A stretch of DNA of 64,000 nt. Origin: Paenibacillus massiliensis subsp. panacisoli DSM 21345. GTDB taxonomy: Bacteria; Bacillota; Bacilli; Paenibacillales; Paenibacillaceae. Under the pieces are notes generated by a model. It was not told where the DNA came from. It did no database searches and was given only the letters and a program-made list of their open reading frames with translations. The stretch covers positions 615,317-679,316 of the forward strand of contig NZ_AUFO01000001.1 in NCBI RefSeq assembly GCF_000426545.1, in the 5' to 3' direction. The translations under genes were made by a program, and so were the position numbers. Of this stretch, positions 53,968 through 61,559 are shown piece by piece. Positions within the stretch are counted from its first letter, which is position 1. Every line of letters starts with the position of its first letter.

Positions 53968-55068
53968 CTATAATGTAATCCACTCATCCCGATGAATGAC
54001 CTCCAGGCGATGGATCGAGCCAAGCTTGCTCACGATCTCACCGGTAGGGAGGCCTGTGATACTCCTCAACTGGCTATCATCATAATTGACAATGCCGCGC
54101 CCGAGAATCTTGCCCTCCGGTCCAATGACCTCCACGACATCGCCCGCATGGAAGCTACCGTCTACCCGGACAACACCGACTGGTAGAAGACTATGACCGC
54201 CGTATACAAGCGCCTTCTCGGCCCCAGCATCCACATGCACGGAGCCCAGCGGTGTGGACATGAAGCCCAGCCATTGCTTCTTCATCGGCAGTGAGGATAG
54301 TGTCGTATCAAAATAAGTTCCCTTGCCGCTGCCCATGACAGCCTGCATAAGATCACCTGACTCCTTCACCCGGCCCACGAAGACGGGGACACCTCCGCGC
54401 GTGGCCACCTTGGCCGCCTCGATCTTGGAACGCATGCCACCTGTGCCTACCGATGAGCCTGAGTCACCGCCGAGTGCATGAATTTCGGCTGTAATTTCAC
54501 TGATTCGCTCATATTTGATGGCATTTGGATTTTTGTGGGGGTCTGCACTGTACAGTCCATCGGTATCCGTAATGATGACCAGGTGAGCGGCTTTGACAAG
54601 ATTCGCGACCAGCGAGGACAGCATGTCATTATCCCCGAATTTCAGTTCATCGACAGAGACGGTATCATTTTCATTGAAAATCGGGACCACTTGCTGCCGC
54701 AGCAGCTCTTCAACAGTCAAGCCGGCATTGTTCATCCGTTTGCGAATAAGAAAATCGCTTCGGGTCAACAGAATCTGGGCAGTGGTGATACCATGTCTAC
54801 TGAAGGCTTGCTGATAGCACTGCATTAATAATGCCTGACCGACAGCCGCTGCTGCTTGCTTCTCGTGCAATTGCTTGGGACGGGTCGGATAGCCGATCTC
54901 CCGAAAACCTGCTGCAACCGCCCCGGATGTGACGAGCAGCACCTCATGCCCAGCCGAGCGCAACTGTGCTATTTCTGCCGCGAAAAATTCGACTGCAGCG
55001 CGATTCAAGCCACCCTCTGGTTCTGTCAAGGAACTGCTGCCAATTTTGACCACTACGCGCGAAGACAT
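53968..55068 (-). CDS. proB: glutamate 5-kinase
   Basis: 366 aa. Amino-acid kinase domain (VVVKIGSSSLT at the N-terminus, LVTSGAVAAG, FNENDTVSVDELKFGDND, GTGGMRSKIEAA) and a C-terminal PUA domain from about residue 275. ATG 55068 fits AAGGAAG 9 bases upstream; GTG 55077 overlaps that site. First gene of proBA behind a T-box leader. Confidence 0.95.
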   Translation of the reverse strand: MSSRVVVKIGSSSLTEPEGGLNRAAVEFFAAEIAQLRSAGHEVLLVTSGAVAAGFREIGYPTRPKQLHEKQAAAAVGQALLMQCYQQAFSRHGITTAQILLTRSDFLIRKRMNNAGLTVEELLRQQVVPIFNENDTVSVDELKFGDNDMLSSLVANLVKAAHLVIITDTDGLYSADPHKNPNAIKYERISEITAEIHALGGDSGSSVGTGGMRSKIEAAKVATRGGVPVFVGRVKESGDLMQAVMGSGKGTYFDTTLSSLPMKKQWLGFMSTPLGSVHVDAGAEKALVYGGHSLLPVGVVRVDGSFHAGDVVEVIGPEGKILGRGIVNYDDSQLRSITGLPTGEIVSKLGSIHRLEVIHRDEWITL

Positions 55069-55144
55069 TGTAACCACTTCCTTCTAGCTTACTGAAATGT
55101 TGTATACTGTTCCACTGAGGCAGGGAGTACATACGAAAGTGGGC

Positions 55145-55395
55145 ATAACACAAAAAAACTTTCATCCTTTGCCAATGCAAAGGACGAAAGTTCTAGCTTC
55201 CGCGGTACCACCTTTATTGATGATGAATATCATCCGACTCTGCCTGTAACGTCAGGTAACGTCCTGCTGTGCAGGCCGCTCGGGGATAGGGTTCGGAGGA
55301 TACGGATGGTAAATTCTCTCAGCCTGTGGAATTTACTCTCTGAGTACCGCAAATGCACTCTTACTGGTCCCGTCAAAGCGTTTCAAGTTATTTGG
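55145..55395 (-). ncRNA. T-box leader of proBA
   Basis: On the minus strand the T-box core GGTGGTACCGCGG (55212-55200) precedes a terminator (AACTTTC...GAAAGTT, 55157-55192) ending in seven T residues. Upstream stem I sequence contains AGAGAG elements and GAACCCTA; the triplet CCT at 55290-55288, followed by A, is the likely specifier, a proline codon. Uncharged proline tRNA should favour antitermination and turn on proBA, as known in Bacillus. Confidence 0.88.
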
Positions 55396-55460
55396 TAACA
55401 GAATACCACGAACAGAGGGGGTTGGTAAAGCGTCTGTTGCTTTAAAAGAGATAGGCTACC

Positions 55461-55486
55461 TAAATGACTTTGTTAAATGACTTTGT
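55461..55486. repeat. 13-bp tandem repeat
   Basis: TAAATGACTTTGT occurs twice head to tail at 55461-55473 and 55474-55486, just upstream of the proB leader promoter region. Confidence 0.8.
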
Positions 55487-55506
55487 TCTCTGAGGGAATC
55501 GCTACG

Positions 55507-55623
55507 GGCTCGGAGGTTTCTTCCAATCGCTGTTCAAGCCCGATTTCCTGAATGGATCGTAGAGGGGGAGTTGAAATCGGGCTTGAAAGGCGACCACTTC
55601 GTTTCTCCAGAAATCCTCCGACC
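55507..55623. repeat. structured intergenic repeat, long hairpin
   Basis: Inner arms TTCAAGCCCGATTTC (55533-55547) and GAAATCGGGCTTGAA (55573-55587) are perfect. Outer arms GGCTCGGAGG-TTTCT (from 55507) and AGAAATCCTCCGACCC (to 55624) pair with one bulge. An asymmetric internal loop contains CCAATCGCTG on one side and CGACCACTTCG on the other. It resembles a family of large hairpin repeats I recall from Paenibacillus intergenic regions. Only one copy is in this window. Confidence 0.6.
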
Positions 55624-55763
55624 CTCCGCTGCATCGACGCGTGTAAGAGCTAGTTGATGAAGACCTAGAGTATTCTGAAAAGTGGGTTAAAGTGCGTGTA
55701 AGTTCTTTATATACCAAGATTGCGTTTATCGTCTCGTCATCTTTCTTCCACGTAAAAAGAGAC

Positions 55764-56084
55764 ATTTGAACCACGCACTCATGTAAAGTGCGACTATCGT
55801 TCAGATTCACCAATACTGGCTGGTAAGTTACTTCAATCCACGCACTCATGTAGAGTGCGACATGAACCAAACATTCCGGATCGCAAACCAAACATTCCGG
55901 ATCGCAGCTCTTCGAGAATTTCAATCCACGCACTCATGTAGAGTGCGACCCGGTGACTTCCACCTTAAGCTTAGTACCACCACTATTTCAATCCACGCAC
56001 TCATGTAGAGTGCGACAACGCATCCAGCTCCCAACACTCATAGCCAAATTCTATTTCAATCCACGCACTCATGTAGAGTGCGAC
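55764..56084 (-). CRISPR. type I-C-like CRISPR array, 5 repeats, 4 spacers
   Basis: Repeats (32 bp, plus strand begins ATTTCAATCCACGCAC and ends TGTAGAGTGCGAC) lie at 55764-55794, 55830-55861, 55918-55949, 55985-56016 and 56053-56084. Spacers are 35, 56, 35 and 36 nt. The leftmost repeat is degenerate (one deletion, two substitutions), marking the trailer end, so the array reads on the minus strand from a leader at the right. The repeat is of the I-C class (minus strand GTCGCACTC...ATTGAAAT). No cas gene is in the window. Confidence 0.93.
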
Positions 56085-56270
56085 AGCGGAAAACAGCGTA
56101 AACACGCTGTACCCAGAAATTATTATACCGTATATCCATTATATTGGAGGCATTTAGACGATTTAAAACACAGTCGTGTTCACAATTCATTCACATTCGA
56201 CTCGTTTTCGACAAAATCTGAGGTGCGAATCCCCCAGGGATTTCATGTGAGCTTGGGGTTCGCACCGAAG
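56085..56270 (-). promoter_or_regulatory. CRISPR leader of array 1
   Basis: AT-rich next to the array, with TATAAT on the minus strand at 56127-56122 and again at 56143-56138. The distal part (56190-56270) contains a GGTGCGAA...TTCGCACC hairpin and matches the leader of array 2 with four differences in 81 bases. Confidence 0.75.
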
Positions 56271-56554
56271 TGGATACTTGCTTGGAGTGATCCAAGGGCT
56301 GCGATATTGACCATAAGTTGAGTTCTAGTAGTGGGGCAAAATATGATCACTGGCCAAGGGGTGAGCGTCGCCATGGCAAGAAGACATAAACGGAAGCCGT
56401 CACTCAGATAAAAACAGCCAGAGAAAAGCAAAGGGTACGTATAGAGACGATGGGCAGGCAGGCTATTCTGTAGTAGACCGAATTGTTCAAAGGAAGTAAG
56501 ATGTTGATAACGTCCCAATATAAGACGGAAACGATGTAGGAGCGTGGAATACTT

Positions 56555-57031
56555 TTGGTCGAATCAATTAAAGGCTACATTATAAAATACTTTCATTTCA
56601 GTACTCAAAGAAAAGGTTATATTATTAAATTCCTTATTACATTGATTCTTAGCTGGGTTACATACTACCTAAGTACTATTATCCCTCCACCGAGAAGAAG
56701 ACGCGAGCATTTAATCGATTTTTTATTTACTGATCCGAAATTGTATTTGTTCACTACTTTAGTAAGCTTGGTTACATTGATCGATTTAATCTTTTTTGCC
56801 CTCTCAATAGTGGTTGTTTCGGGTAACCATTTTTTTGATCATGATACAGAACTATCGAAAATCGGTAAAATGTTTTATAAACTGATTTCCGTTCTTGGTT
56901 TAATTGTGATTGTGTTTACTTTTTTGAACCAGATTGCTTATTTTTCCTTTATAATCCTAAGTACAGTGGCGTTACTTATATTGGTAATTGCAATTATTGC
57001 AATTAAAGAGAGTAAGAAAAGGCACCCATAG
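56555..57031 (+). CDS. small membrane protein, unknown
   Basis: 158 aa with a TTG start (AGGAGCG about 12 bases upstream). Four membrane segments: FLITLILSWVTYYLSTIIP, YLFTTLVSLVTLIDLIFFAL, KLISVLGLIVIVFTFLNQIA and FIILSTVALLILVIAIIAI, with a basic PPPRRRREH loop. It is AT-rich, unlike the core genes, and lies beside the CRISPR leader. No family recognised. It ends in a short terminator (GGCACC/GGTGC plus T run, 57018-57044). Confidence 0.65.
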   Translation: MVESIKGYIIKYFHFSTQRKGYIIKFLITLILSWVTYYLSTIIPPPRRRREHLIDFLFTDPKLYLFTTLVSLVTLIDLIFFALSIVVVSGNHFFDHDTELSKIGKMFYKLISVLGLIVIVFTFLNQIAYFSFIILSTVALLILVIAIIAIKESKKRHP

Positions 57032-57166
57032 TGGTGCTTTTTCTTTGTCATGGCCATGCACTGGCGAAAGTAACCCAACACAAGGAATGTTCTTCTTTTA
57101 ATTATTGTCCGTCACTGGAAGATGCATGCTAGTTTTTACTGGGAACTAGCAACGAATTAGGTCAGA

Positions 57167-57209
57167 AAATAAAGAGTAGTGGACATTAAGCCGCTACTCT
57201 TTATTTGTT
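57167..57209. terminator. 13-bp perfect hairpin
   Basis: AAATAAAGAGTAG (57167-57179) pairs with CTACTCTTTATTT (57194-57206), followed by GTT. It separates the membrane protein gene from the small ORF at 57241. Confidence 0.55.
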
Positions 57210-57240
57210 AAGGAGGAATTCCTTGGGGAGGATGTGATTA

Positions 57241-57384
57241 ATGAATCACCCACGCACCCATATAGAGTGCGACGATCATGGCAATCTTAATGGAACTCGC
57301 CCAGCAAATTGGCCAGACGCGCATGGGGATCTTCATCCCTTTATGAAGTATATTCATACTGACAATGGACAACGCTTAGGATAA
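57241..57384 (+). CDS. 47-aa ORF whose 5' end is a CRISPR-like repeat
   Basis: ATG 57241 has GGGGAGG 9 bases upstream. The 47-codon frame reads MNHPRTHIECDDHGNL..., then ...ANWPDAHGDLHPFMKYIH and TDNGQRLG, a composition that looks coding. The first codons coincide with a CRISPR-like repeat at about 57242-57273 (22 of the last 25 bases match the array 1 repeat). A TTG-started HTH gene follows 31 bases later. Function unknown; the frame could be accidental. Confidence 0.4.
   Translation: MNHPRTHIECDDHGNLNGTRPANWPDAHGDLHPFMKYIHTDNGQRLG
57242..57273. repeat. solitary CRISPR-like repeat
   Basis: CCCACGCACCCATATAGAG followed by TGCGAC (57249-57273) matches the 3' 25 bases of the array repeats with three differences from array 1 and two from the leader-proximal repeat of array 2. 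There is no second repeat within spacer distance on either side. Confidence 0.7.
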
Positions 57385-57414
57385 ATATTACCTTATGCGG
57401 GAGGTCATCGCTTC

Positions 57415-57648
57415 TTGAAATTTGAACTAGGACGTTGCTTACTGAATGAACGATTGATGGAATCCGGAAAGTCAGCGGAATGGCTGGCAAAAAACTTGCT
57501 CTTAAAACCGGAACGAGTTTACGACTTTATTGAAAACAAGAGAGTGATGCCACTCAAAATTGCCATATCAATCGCCAATTCCATCGGTTGTGATGTTCGT
57601 GACTTGTATGAGTTAGTTCCGTTCGACAATAACGTAAAGGGAGATTAG
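57415..57648 (+). CDS. XRE-type helix-turn-helix regulator
   Basis: 77 aa Cro/C1-type fold: LNERLMESGKSAEWLAKNLLLKPERVYDFIENKRVMPLKIAISIANSIGCDVRDLYEL shows the five helices (read in parts). TTG start with GGGAGGT 9 bases upstream. No other domain. Possibly a small autoregulator for the adjacent 47-aa ORF. Confidence 0.75.
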   Translation: MKFELGRCLLNERLMESGKSAEWLAKNLLLKPERVYDFIENKRVMPLKIAISIANSIGCDVRDLYELVPFDNNVKGD

Positions 57649-57754
57649 TCTAAAAACTACAACGCATGATAAAACGGGAGAAGCCGTCCCCTGATCATTC
57701 AGGTATCCCCACTAGACATGTAACAGTAAAGACGGCATAAACCTTGTAGCTGAT

Positions 57755-58354
57755 TTAATCGATGTTGGCAATTCCCCATTGTCCTTCTTTGTTTTTAGTA
57801 AAGAAAACGGTATTTCCTGTATTGTAGATAGAGCCGTCTGATGATTTTTTTGCATATCGAACGCCTACATGGATGCGCTCGCGACCGTCTATTGTCAATT
57901 TCTCTAGGATATCCAGATCATAAAACATATATTGAGCATCTTTGTCATCAAAGAATAGTGAGTCAAGATTGTACCCTGATTGCAAATGTGTCTGAAATTT
58001 CTCCTTATCCTGGGCAATAACGGCTTCAAGTGTTTCTTTTAATTTGGTAATAATCTCGTCATCAAAAAAGCTCTTTTTATACGCTTCAAAATCAATAGAT
58101 ATCTCTGGTTTGAACTCAGCTTCTGTAATCTCCTTAAACTCTTTGGTAGAAGGATCAATGAGCTGATCTGGAGCAGGATCGTTTGATGTATATTGCTGAG
58201 TATGGGGATCTGAAGGTGGTTGGTTTGCAGGCTTGCTGGTTTTTGGATTCGTGCTAGAAGTATATGTGCTATCTTCTTTTCCACAGGCCGCTACAAGCAT
58301 AAGGCCAACGATCCCTATAGCTAACACTCGGCGTGTAAATGTATTCAAAGTCAT
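57755..58354 (-). CDS. hypothetical lipoprotein
   Basis: 199 aa from ATG 58354, which has AAAGGAGGAG upstream. Lipoprotein signal RVLAIGIVGLMLVAAC with lipobox LVAAC, then a Ser/Thr/Pro/Asn-rich linker (about residues 30-70) and a folded domain of about 125 residues ending GNTVFFTKNKEGQWGIANID, like secreted nuclear-transport-factor-type or DUF domains. Function unknown. Confidence 0.75.
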   Translation of the reverse strand: MTLNTFTRRVLAIGIVGLMLVAACGKEDSTYTSSTNPKTSKPANQPPSDPHTQQYTSNDPAPDQLIDPSTKEFKEITEAEFKPEISIDFEAYKKSFFDDEIITKLKETLEAVIAQDKEKFQTHLQSGYNLDSLFFDDKDAQYMFYDLDILEKLTIDGRERIHVGVRYAKKSSDGSIYNTGNTVFFTKNKEGQWGIANID

Positions 58355-58648
58355 CACTCCTCCTTTAAAATGGTTAAACGGTAATTGGGAAAAAGTTACG
58401 TTACAAAAGTGCTGATAGTCCCGTCTTTTTTGCTTCCTTTCCAAGATACTATATTAATGTTCATTAATCCCTTGTTACTGTTCCATTCAACTAAGGCCTA
58501 ATGCTTCACATACGAATCCCAGCACAAATATACATGTTTTTCTTTCAGTAGCTAGAACATCTAGTGAAATTAATAAAACAGTGTAGATCTAAATAATATA
58601 CAACTTGGGAACTGCTCTTGTAGCGTTTCCCTTTTTTATATGTGTAGT
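58355..58648. other. AT-rich intergenic stretch
   Basis: No gene supported. A plus-strand terminator-like hairpin, GGGAA (58607-58611) with TTCCC (58627-58631) and an inner GCT/AGC pair, followed by TTTTTT, has no plus-strand gene ahead of it, so a short RNA is possible but no promoter is clear. Confidence 0.4.
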
Positions 58649-58649
58649 G

Positions 58650-58690
58650 AAAAAATGCCCAGGTGGGGTATTGGGCTCCACTTAGGCAAT
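58650..58690 (-). terminator. intrinsic terminator for minus-strand gene
   Basis: On the minus strand TGCCTAAGTGGAG pairs with CCCACCTGGGCA, followed by TTTTTT. Confidence 0.7.
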
Positions 58691-58717
58691 TTCAAATAAC
58701 TTATGTTTTCAAGTTTT

Positions 58718-59440
58718 TTAGGTATTCTTAAGACGAATCATATTATAAACGTAGCGATCACTATCCATCGGATTTCGAAGCGGGTTACTCACTTGCATTT
58801 GTGTAGAACCTGATCCGTCCAGCATAATGGAGTTAACCGCATCAAGCCCGAGATCATCCATAATTCCCCGCATGAATGGCACACTGCCATTCCCAGCAAT
58901 GAGATAGGCATCGTTATTCTTCCAGGCCAAGATGGTTCTATTAATTGGGAAGTAGTATCCTAGCTCGCCTTTAATAGAGGAGCCGCCCCAACTCTCCAAA
59001 TTATAGTCATTCCCGCCAATAACCATTTCCACCATGGACTTCGGATAATACTGATACACCTCATTTACATTTTTAATGTAAAGGTGTCTGGCTCTTAGGT
59101 TACCGTTCATATCCCGATAAAAGACAGCTGACTTTCGGGAAATCTCATTCCCATTGACCGAGGTATTCGAAAGGTAATTCTTTTTCAGTGTTCGGCCCCC
59201 ATAAGTAACCGTTTGATTTTCTTCACTGGCTACGTACACGATGGAAGAACCACCGGTGGGTGGGCTGCTGTATCCGTTAGTCGCTTCGAAAAAACCGCCA
59301 TTGATACCCACATAGGCCGTCTTGTTTACTGGCCGCAAAATCGTTTCTGATTTGATGTTACTGAGCGACGTTTTGATAATGTGTTGCTCCCCAAGTGCGG
59401 CTGGGATGTGTTTCCACGTATAGTATTCATAGTTTGCCAT
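58718..59440 (-). CDS. phosphodiester glycosidase (NAGPA-like) family protein
   Basis: 240 aa. The motifs AYVGINGGFFE (about residue 42), FPINRTILAWKNNDAYLIAGNG and IMLDGSGSTQMQV near the C-terminus are characteristic of the NAGPA/DUF2233 fold, whose members cleave phosphodiester-linked sugars. There is no signal peptide, unlike most cell-wall-acting relatives. TAAGGAGAGA precedes the ATG. Substrate unknown. Confidence 0.8.
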   Translation of the reverse strand: MANYEYYTWKHIPAALGEQHIIKTSLSNIKSETILRPVNKTAYVGINGGFFEATNGYSSPPTGGSSIVYVASEENQTVTYGGRTLKKNYLSNTSVNGNEISRKSAVFYRDMNGNLRARHLYIKNVNEVYQYYPKSMVEMVIGGNDYNLESWGGSSIKGELGYYFPINRTILAWKNNDAYLIAGNGSVPFMRGIMDDLGLDAVNSIMLDGSGSTQMQVSNPLRNPMDSDRYVYNMIRLKNT

Positions 59441-59520
59441 ATTGTATCTCTCCTTAGGTTATTTTCCCTTTCACCTATATAGGAAAAATAAGAGAAGGAA
59501 TTACAACCTAAAGAATTCGT

Positions 59521-59913
59521 TTATTTCGTTTTCACTTGCTTTGACCACAGAAAGTCCAATCCCGCAAAGAGCAACGCGATTACAAGATAGAAATAGCCGT
59601 AGCGGTGTAAAATTGTAGGAATAAGCATGGCAACTATGCCCGTCATCAGATAAACCAATGCACGAATAGAGAAGTGGACTTGAAAGGATTTCAGCAAGAA
59701 AAAAGGTAAGGCAAATGCGAGCAATACAACGGGATATACTAAAAACAAAGCAGCGATGACAAAGACTAATACGGATTCATTGGGCGACAATGAAAACGGA
59801 AGGTTTTCACCTCTTTGGCCATCCAAGTAAAAAGCTAGCGCAGTGGCAACGATGGAAAGAATCAGCAGACTTAATCCGGAGAATAACAAGCGTTGAACAT
59901 TCGGCTTCATCAT
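59521..59913 (-). CDS. small membrane protein, unknown
   Basis: 130 aa with four membrane segments (LLFSGLSLLILSIVATALAFYL, VLVFVIAALFLVYPVVLLAFALPFFLL, ALVYLMTGIVAMLIPTIL, YLVIALLFAGLDFLW). TAGAGGGGTGAG precedes the start. A 12-bp palindrome CTATACGTATAG lies just upstream (59941-59952). No family recognised. Confidence 0.65.
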   Translation of the reverse strand: MMKPNVQRLLFSGLSLLILSIVATALAFYLDGQRGENLPFSLSPNESVLVFVIAALFLVYPVVLLAFALPFFLLKSFQVHFSIRALVYLMTGIVAMLIPTILHRYGYFYLVIALLFAGLDFLWSKQVKTK

Positions 59914-59986
59914 ATTGGCTCACCCCTCTAAGAAATTAAACTATACGTATAGAGTCAAAGTGTACTAGATTCACTCGTATAGCGCA

Positions 59987-60025
59987 AAAAGCCACCGTTA
60001 ATAGGTTGGACGCCTCGGTGGCTTT
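59987..60025. terminator. bidirectional terminator-like hairpin
   Basis: AAAAGCCACCG (59987-59997) pairs with CGGTGGCTTTT (60015-60025). No plus-strand gene ends nearby. Confidence 0.65.
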
Positions 60026-60468
60026 TGCTTGTCGTTGTGTAAGATGAGTGTACCCTTGAGCATGCTTAGGAGCGGGTTATTCCTGCCTTCATTCTATTTA
60101 ACGACATCACATTATATTTATAAGGTTAACAACATGGCATTTCATCTTAAAAGGTTTCAACGTGGAGATATTGAATTCGGTATCAATGTCTTGCAAAAAT
60201 AGAATAATCATCGTAAAAACAATAAAGTATACAGCAAAAGCTGATTTAGCATTACATGCACTGTAGACTAGTTGTGCGCCCGGTGAGAATAAAGCCTCAG
60301 CTTAGGTAACCAACAGATGGCTTCTGAATTCATGAGGAGTCATCTTTTTTAATGTCCATTGTTAACGGCTTGAGTTGTCTCTTCTTCTCTAAAGATCTTT
60401 GAAGGTCCCGCTCTTAATCCTATGAAAGTTACCTTGCAATTCTCTTAATGTTTCGATTCAAACACAAA
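60026..60468. other. intergenic stretch, no gene seen
   Basis: About 440 bases without a supported ORF or RNA. It leads into the inverted repeat at 60469-60515 and may include decayed mobile DNA. Confidence 0.4.
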
Positions 60469-60515
60469 TGACCCGTAAGAGGTCACTTTTTTCAAGGTGT
60501 CCATTTTACGGGTCA
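60469..60515. mobile_element. possible IS end remnant
   Basis: TGACCCGTAA (60469-60478) and TTACGGGTCA (60506-60515) are perfect inverted repeats, and TGACC/GGTCA followed by TTTTTT lies inside. On the minus strand the sequence TGACCCGTAAAATGGACA resembles terminal repeats of IS3-type elements. No transposase ORF is next to it. Could equally be a terminator. Confidence 0.3.
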
Positions 60516-60613
60516 CAGTTCAAAGGGAAGAAGAAGCCCTTTTTTCTAGCGTATTTTAATAATAATTCGGTAGTTGATAGGAAGTAACACCTTCTAATGG
60601 TGTTAGTAAGGTA

Positions 60614-60846
60614 AAGAACATCCACCGACTTAAGTAGAGTGCGACGTCCGGATGAATCCACGGAAACGATCTGTAACTCATTTCAATCGACGAATTCACA
60701 TAGAGTGCGACTACACTTATGCACTCTATGTCATGATTGGTTGGACGTTTCAATCCACGCACACACATAGAGTGGGACCGTAAAACGGTTCTATAAAGTT
60801 GAATAGGCTCATGAATTTCAATCCACGCACCCATGTAGAGTGCGAC
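60614..60846 (-). CRISPR. degenerate type I-C-like CRISPR array, 4 repeats, 3 spacers
   Basis: Repeats at 60614-60645, 60680-60711, 60747-60778 and 60815-60846, all 32 bp, with spacers of 34, 35 and 36 nt. The copy next to the leader is close to the array 1 repeat (one change), while the others have progressively more changes, the leftmost being strongly decayed. Same orientation as array 1. The heavy decay suggests the array is no longer acquiring spacers. Confidence 0.88.
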
Positions 60847-61032
60847 AGCGAAAAACAACTTAACCAAGTTGTGGGTACTTCTAATTCTAGCGTATACCCG
60901 CGAAAATAAAAAGAACAAGCGCTCCTTTCTTAGGTGCGTGTTCAAATCCTGTTCACATTCGACTCGTTTTCGACAAAAACTGAGGTGCGAATCTTCCAGG
61001 GATTTCATGTGCGCTTGGGGTTCGCACCGAAG
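60847..61032 (-). promoter_or_regulatory. CRISPR leader of array 2
   Basis: Bases 60952-61032 match 56190-56270 with four differences, including the GGTGCGAA...TTCGCACC hairpin. The array-proximal GCGACAGCG-AAAACA is also shared; the part between has diverged. No cas genes lie to the right. Confidence 0.75.
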
Positions 61033-61559
61033 GGGAACAGACTTCATCCGGGATATTTATTCTGATAAACATACTATTAATTTTCTGGCCATGGTCATCA
61101 GTCGTTGGCAGATTTCAATATCCCTGAGTGCATCAAAGATTCTAGGTCCCAATTAAAAACGCTCACAAACGCTAGCAACGTGAGTTTGACTTGTAGGTAG
61201 GAAACAACCAGATGCACTAACGGTAGCAGAGGGAAAACCCAGCAAGTGTCCAATTGCAGTTATCCCAACCGGCAAAGCCCTCCAATCTACAATCCACTCA
61301 GAACAAACCGTTAGTAAAGCCAGTAATCATTCCATCAAAAAACATGGCGGCTCTCACATTTCATAAAGTAGATGTAATAGAAATATCGGACATGTATATG
61401 GACAAGTACTTCCACAATTTTCTCGAGGACAAAGCCATTTGTTATAAAAATTAGGGCATGACTCTTATTACCATAATTAATACTTGTCTCCAGTATATTG
61501 GAAATAAAAATGACAGGACGCCTTACAATATATTTCAGGAAAGGGAGGAGAAGGGCGAC
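61033..61559. other. intergenic stretch, no convincing gene
   Basis: About 530 bases. A 66-codon frame at 61254 lacks a ribosome site. A -10-like TACAAT at about 61524 precedes the AbrB-type gene. Nothing else recognised. Confidence 0.4.

Noticed and set aside
55502..55933. 143-codon minus-strand frame over the hairpin repeat and array 1
   Set aside because: Low-complexity, repeat-derived residues (CDPECLV twice from the duplicated spacer); no gene-like start.
55953..56321. 122-codon plus-strand frame through CRISPR array 1
   Set aside because: It is built of repeat units (QSTHSCRV-type recurrence) and leader, with no ribosome site; an artefact of the array.
57360..57384. DDE transposase remnant from IHTDNGQ at the end of the small ORF
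   Set aside because: The motif alone is too short, and upstream residues show no transposase features.
60556..61047. 163-codon minus-strand frame through array 2 and its leader
   Set aside because: Follows CRISPR repeats (VALYMGAWIE-type recurrence), as expected from a repeat read in frame, not a gene.
61254..61454. 66-codon plus-strand frame before the AbrB-type gene
   Set aside because: TTG start without a ribosome site; the N-terminal half looks like translated intergenic DNA.
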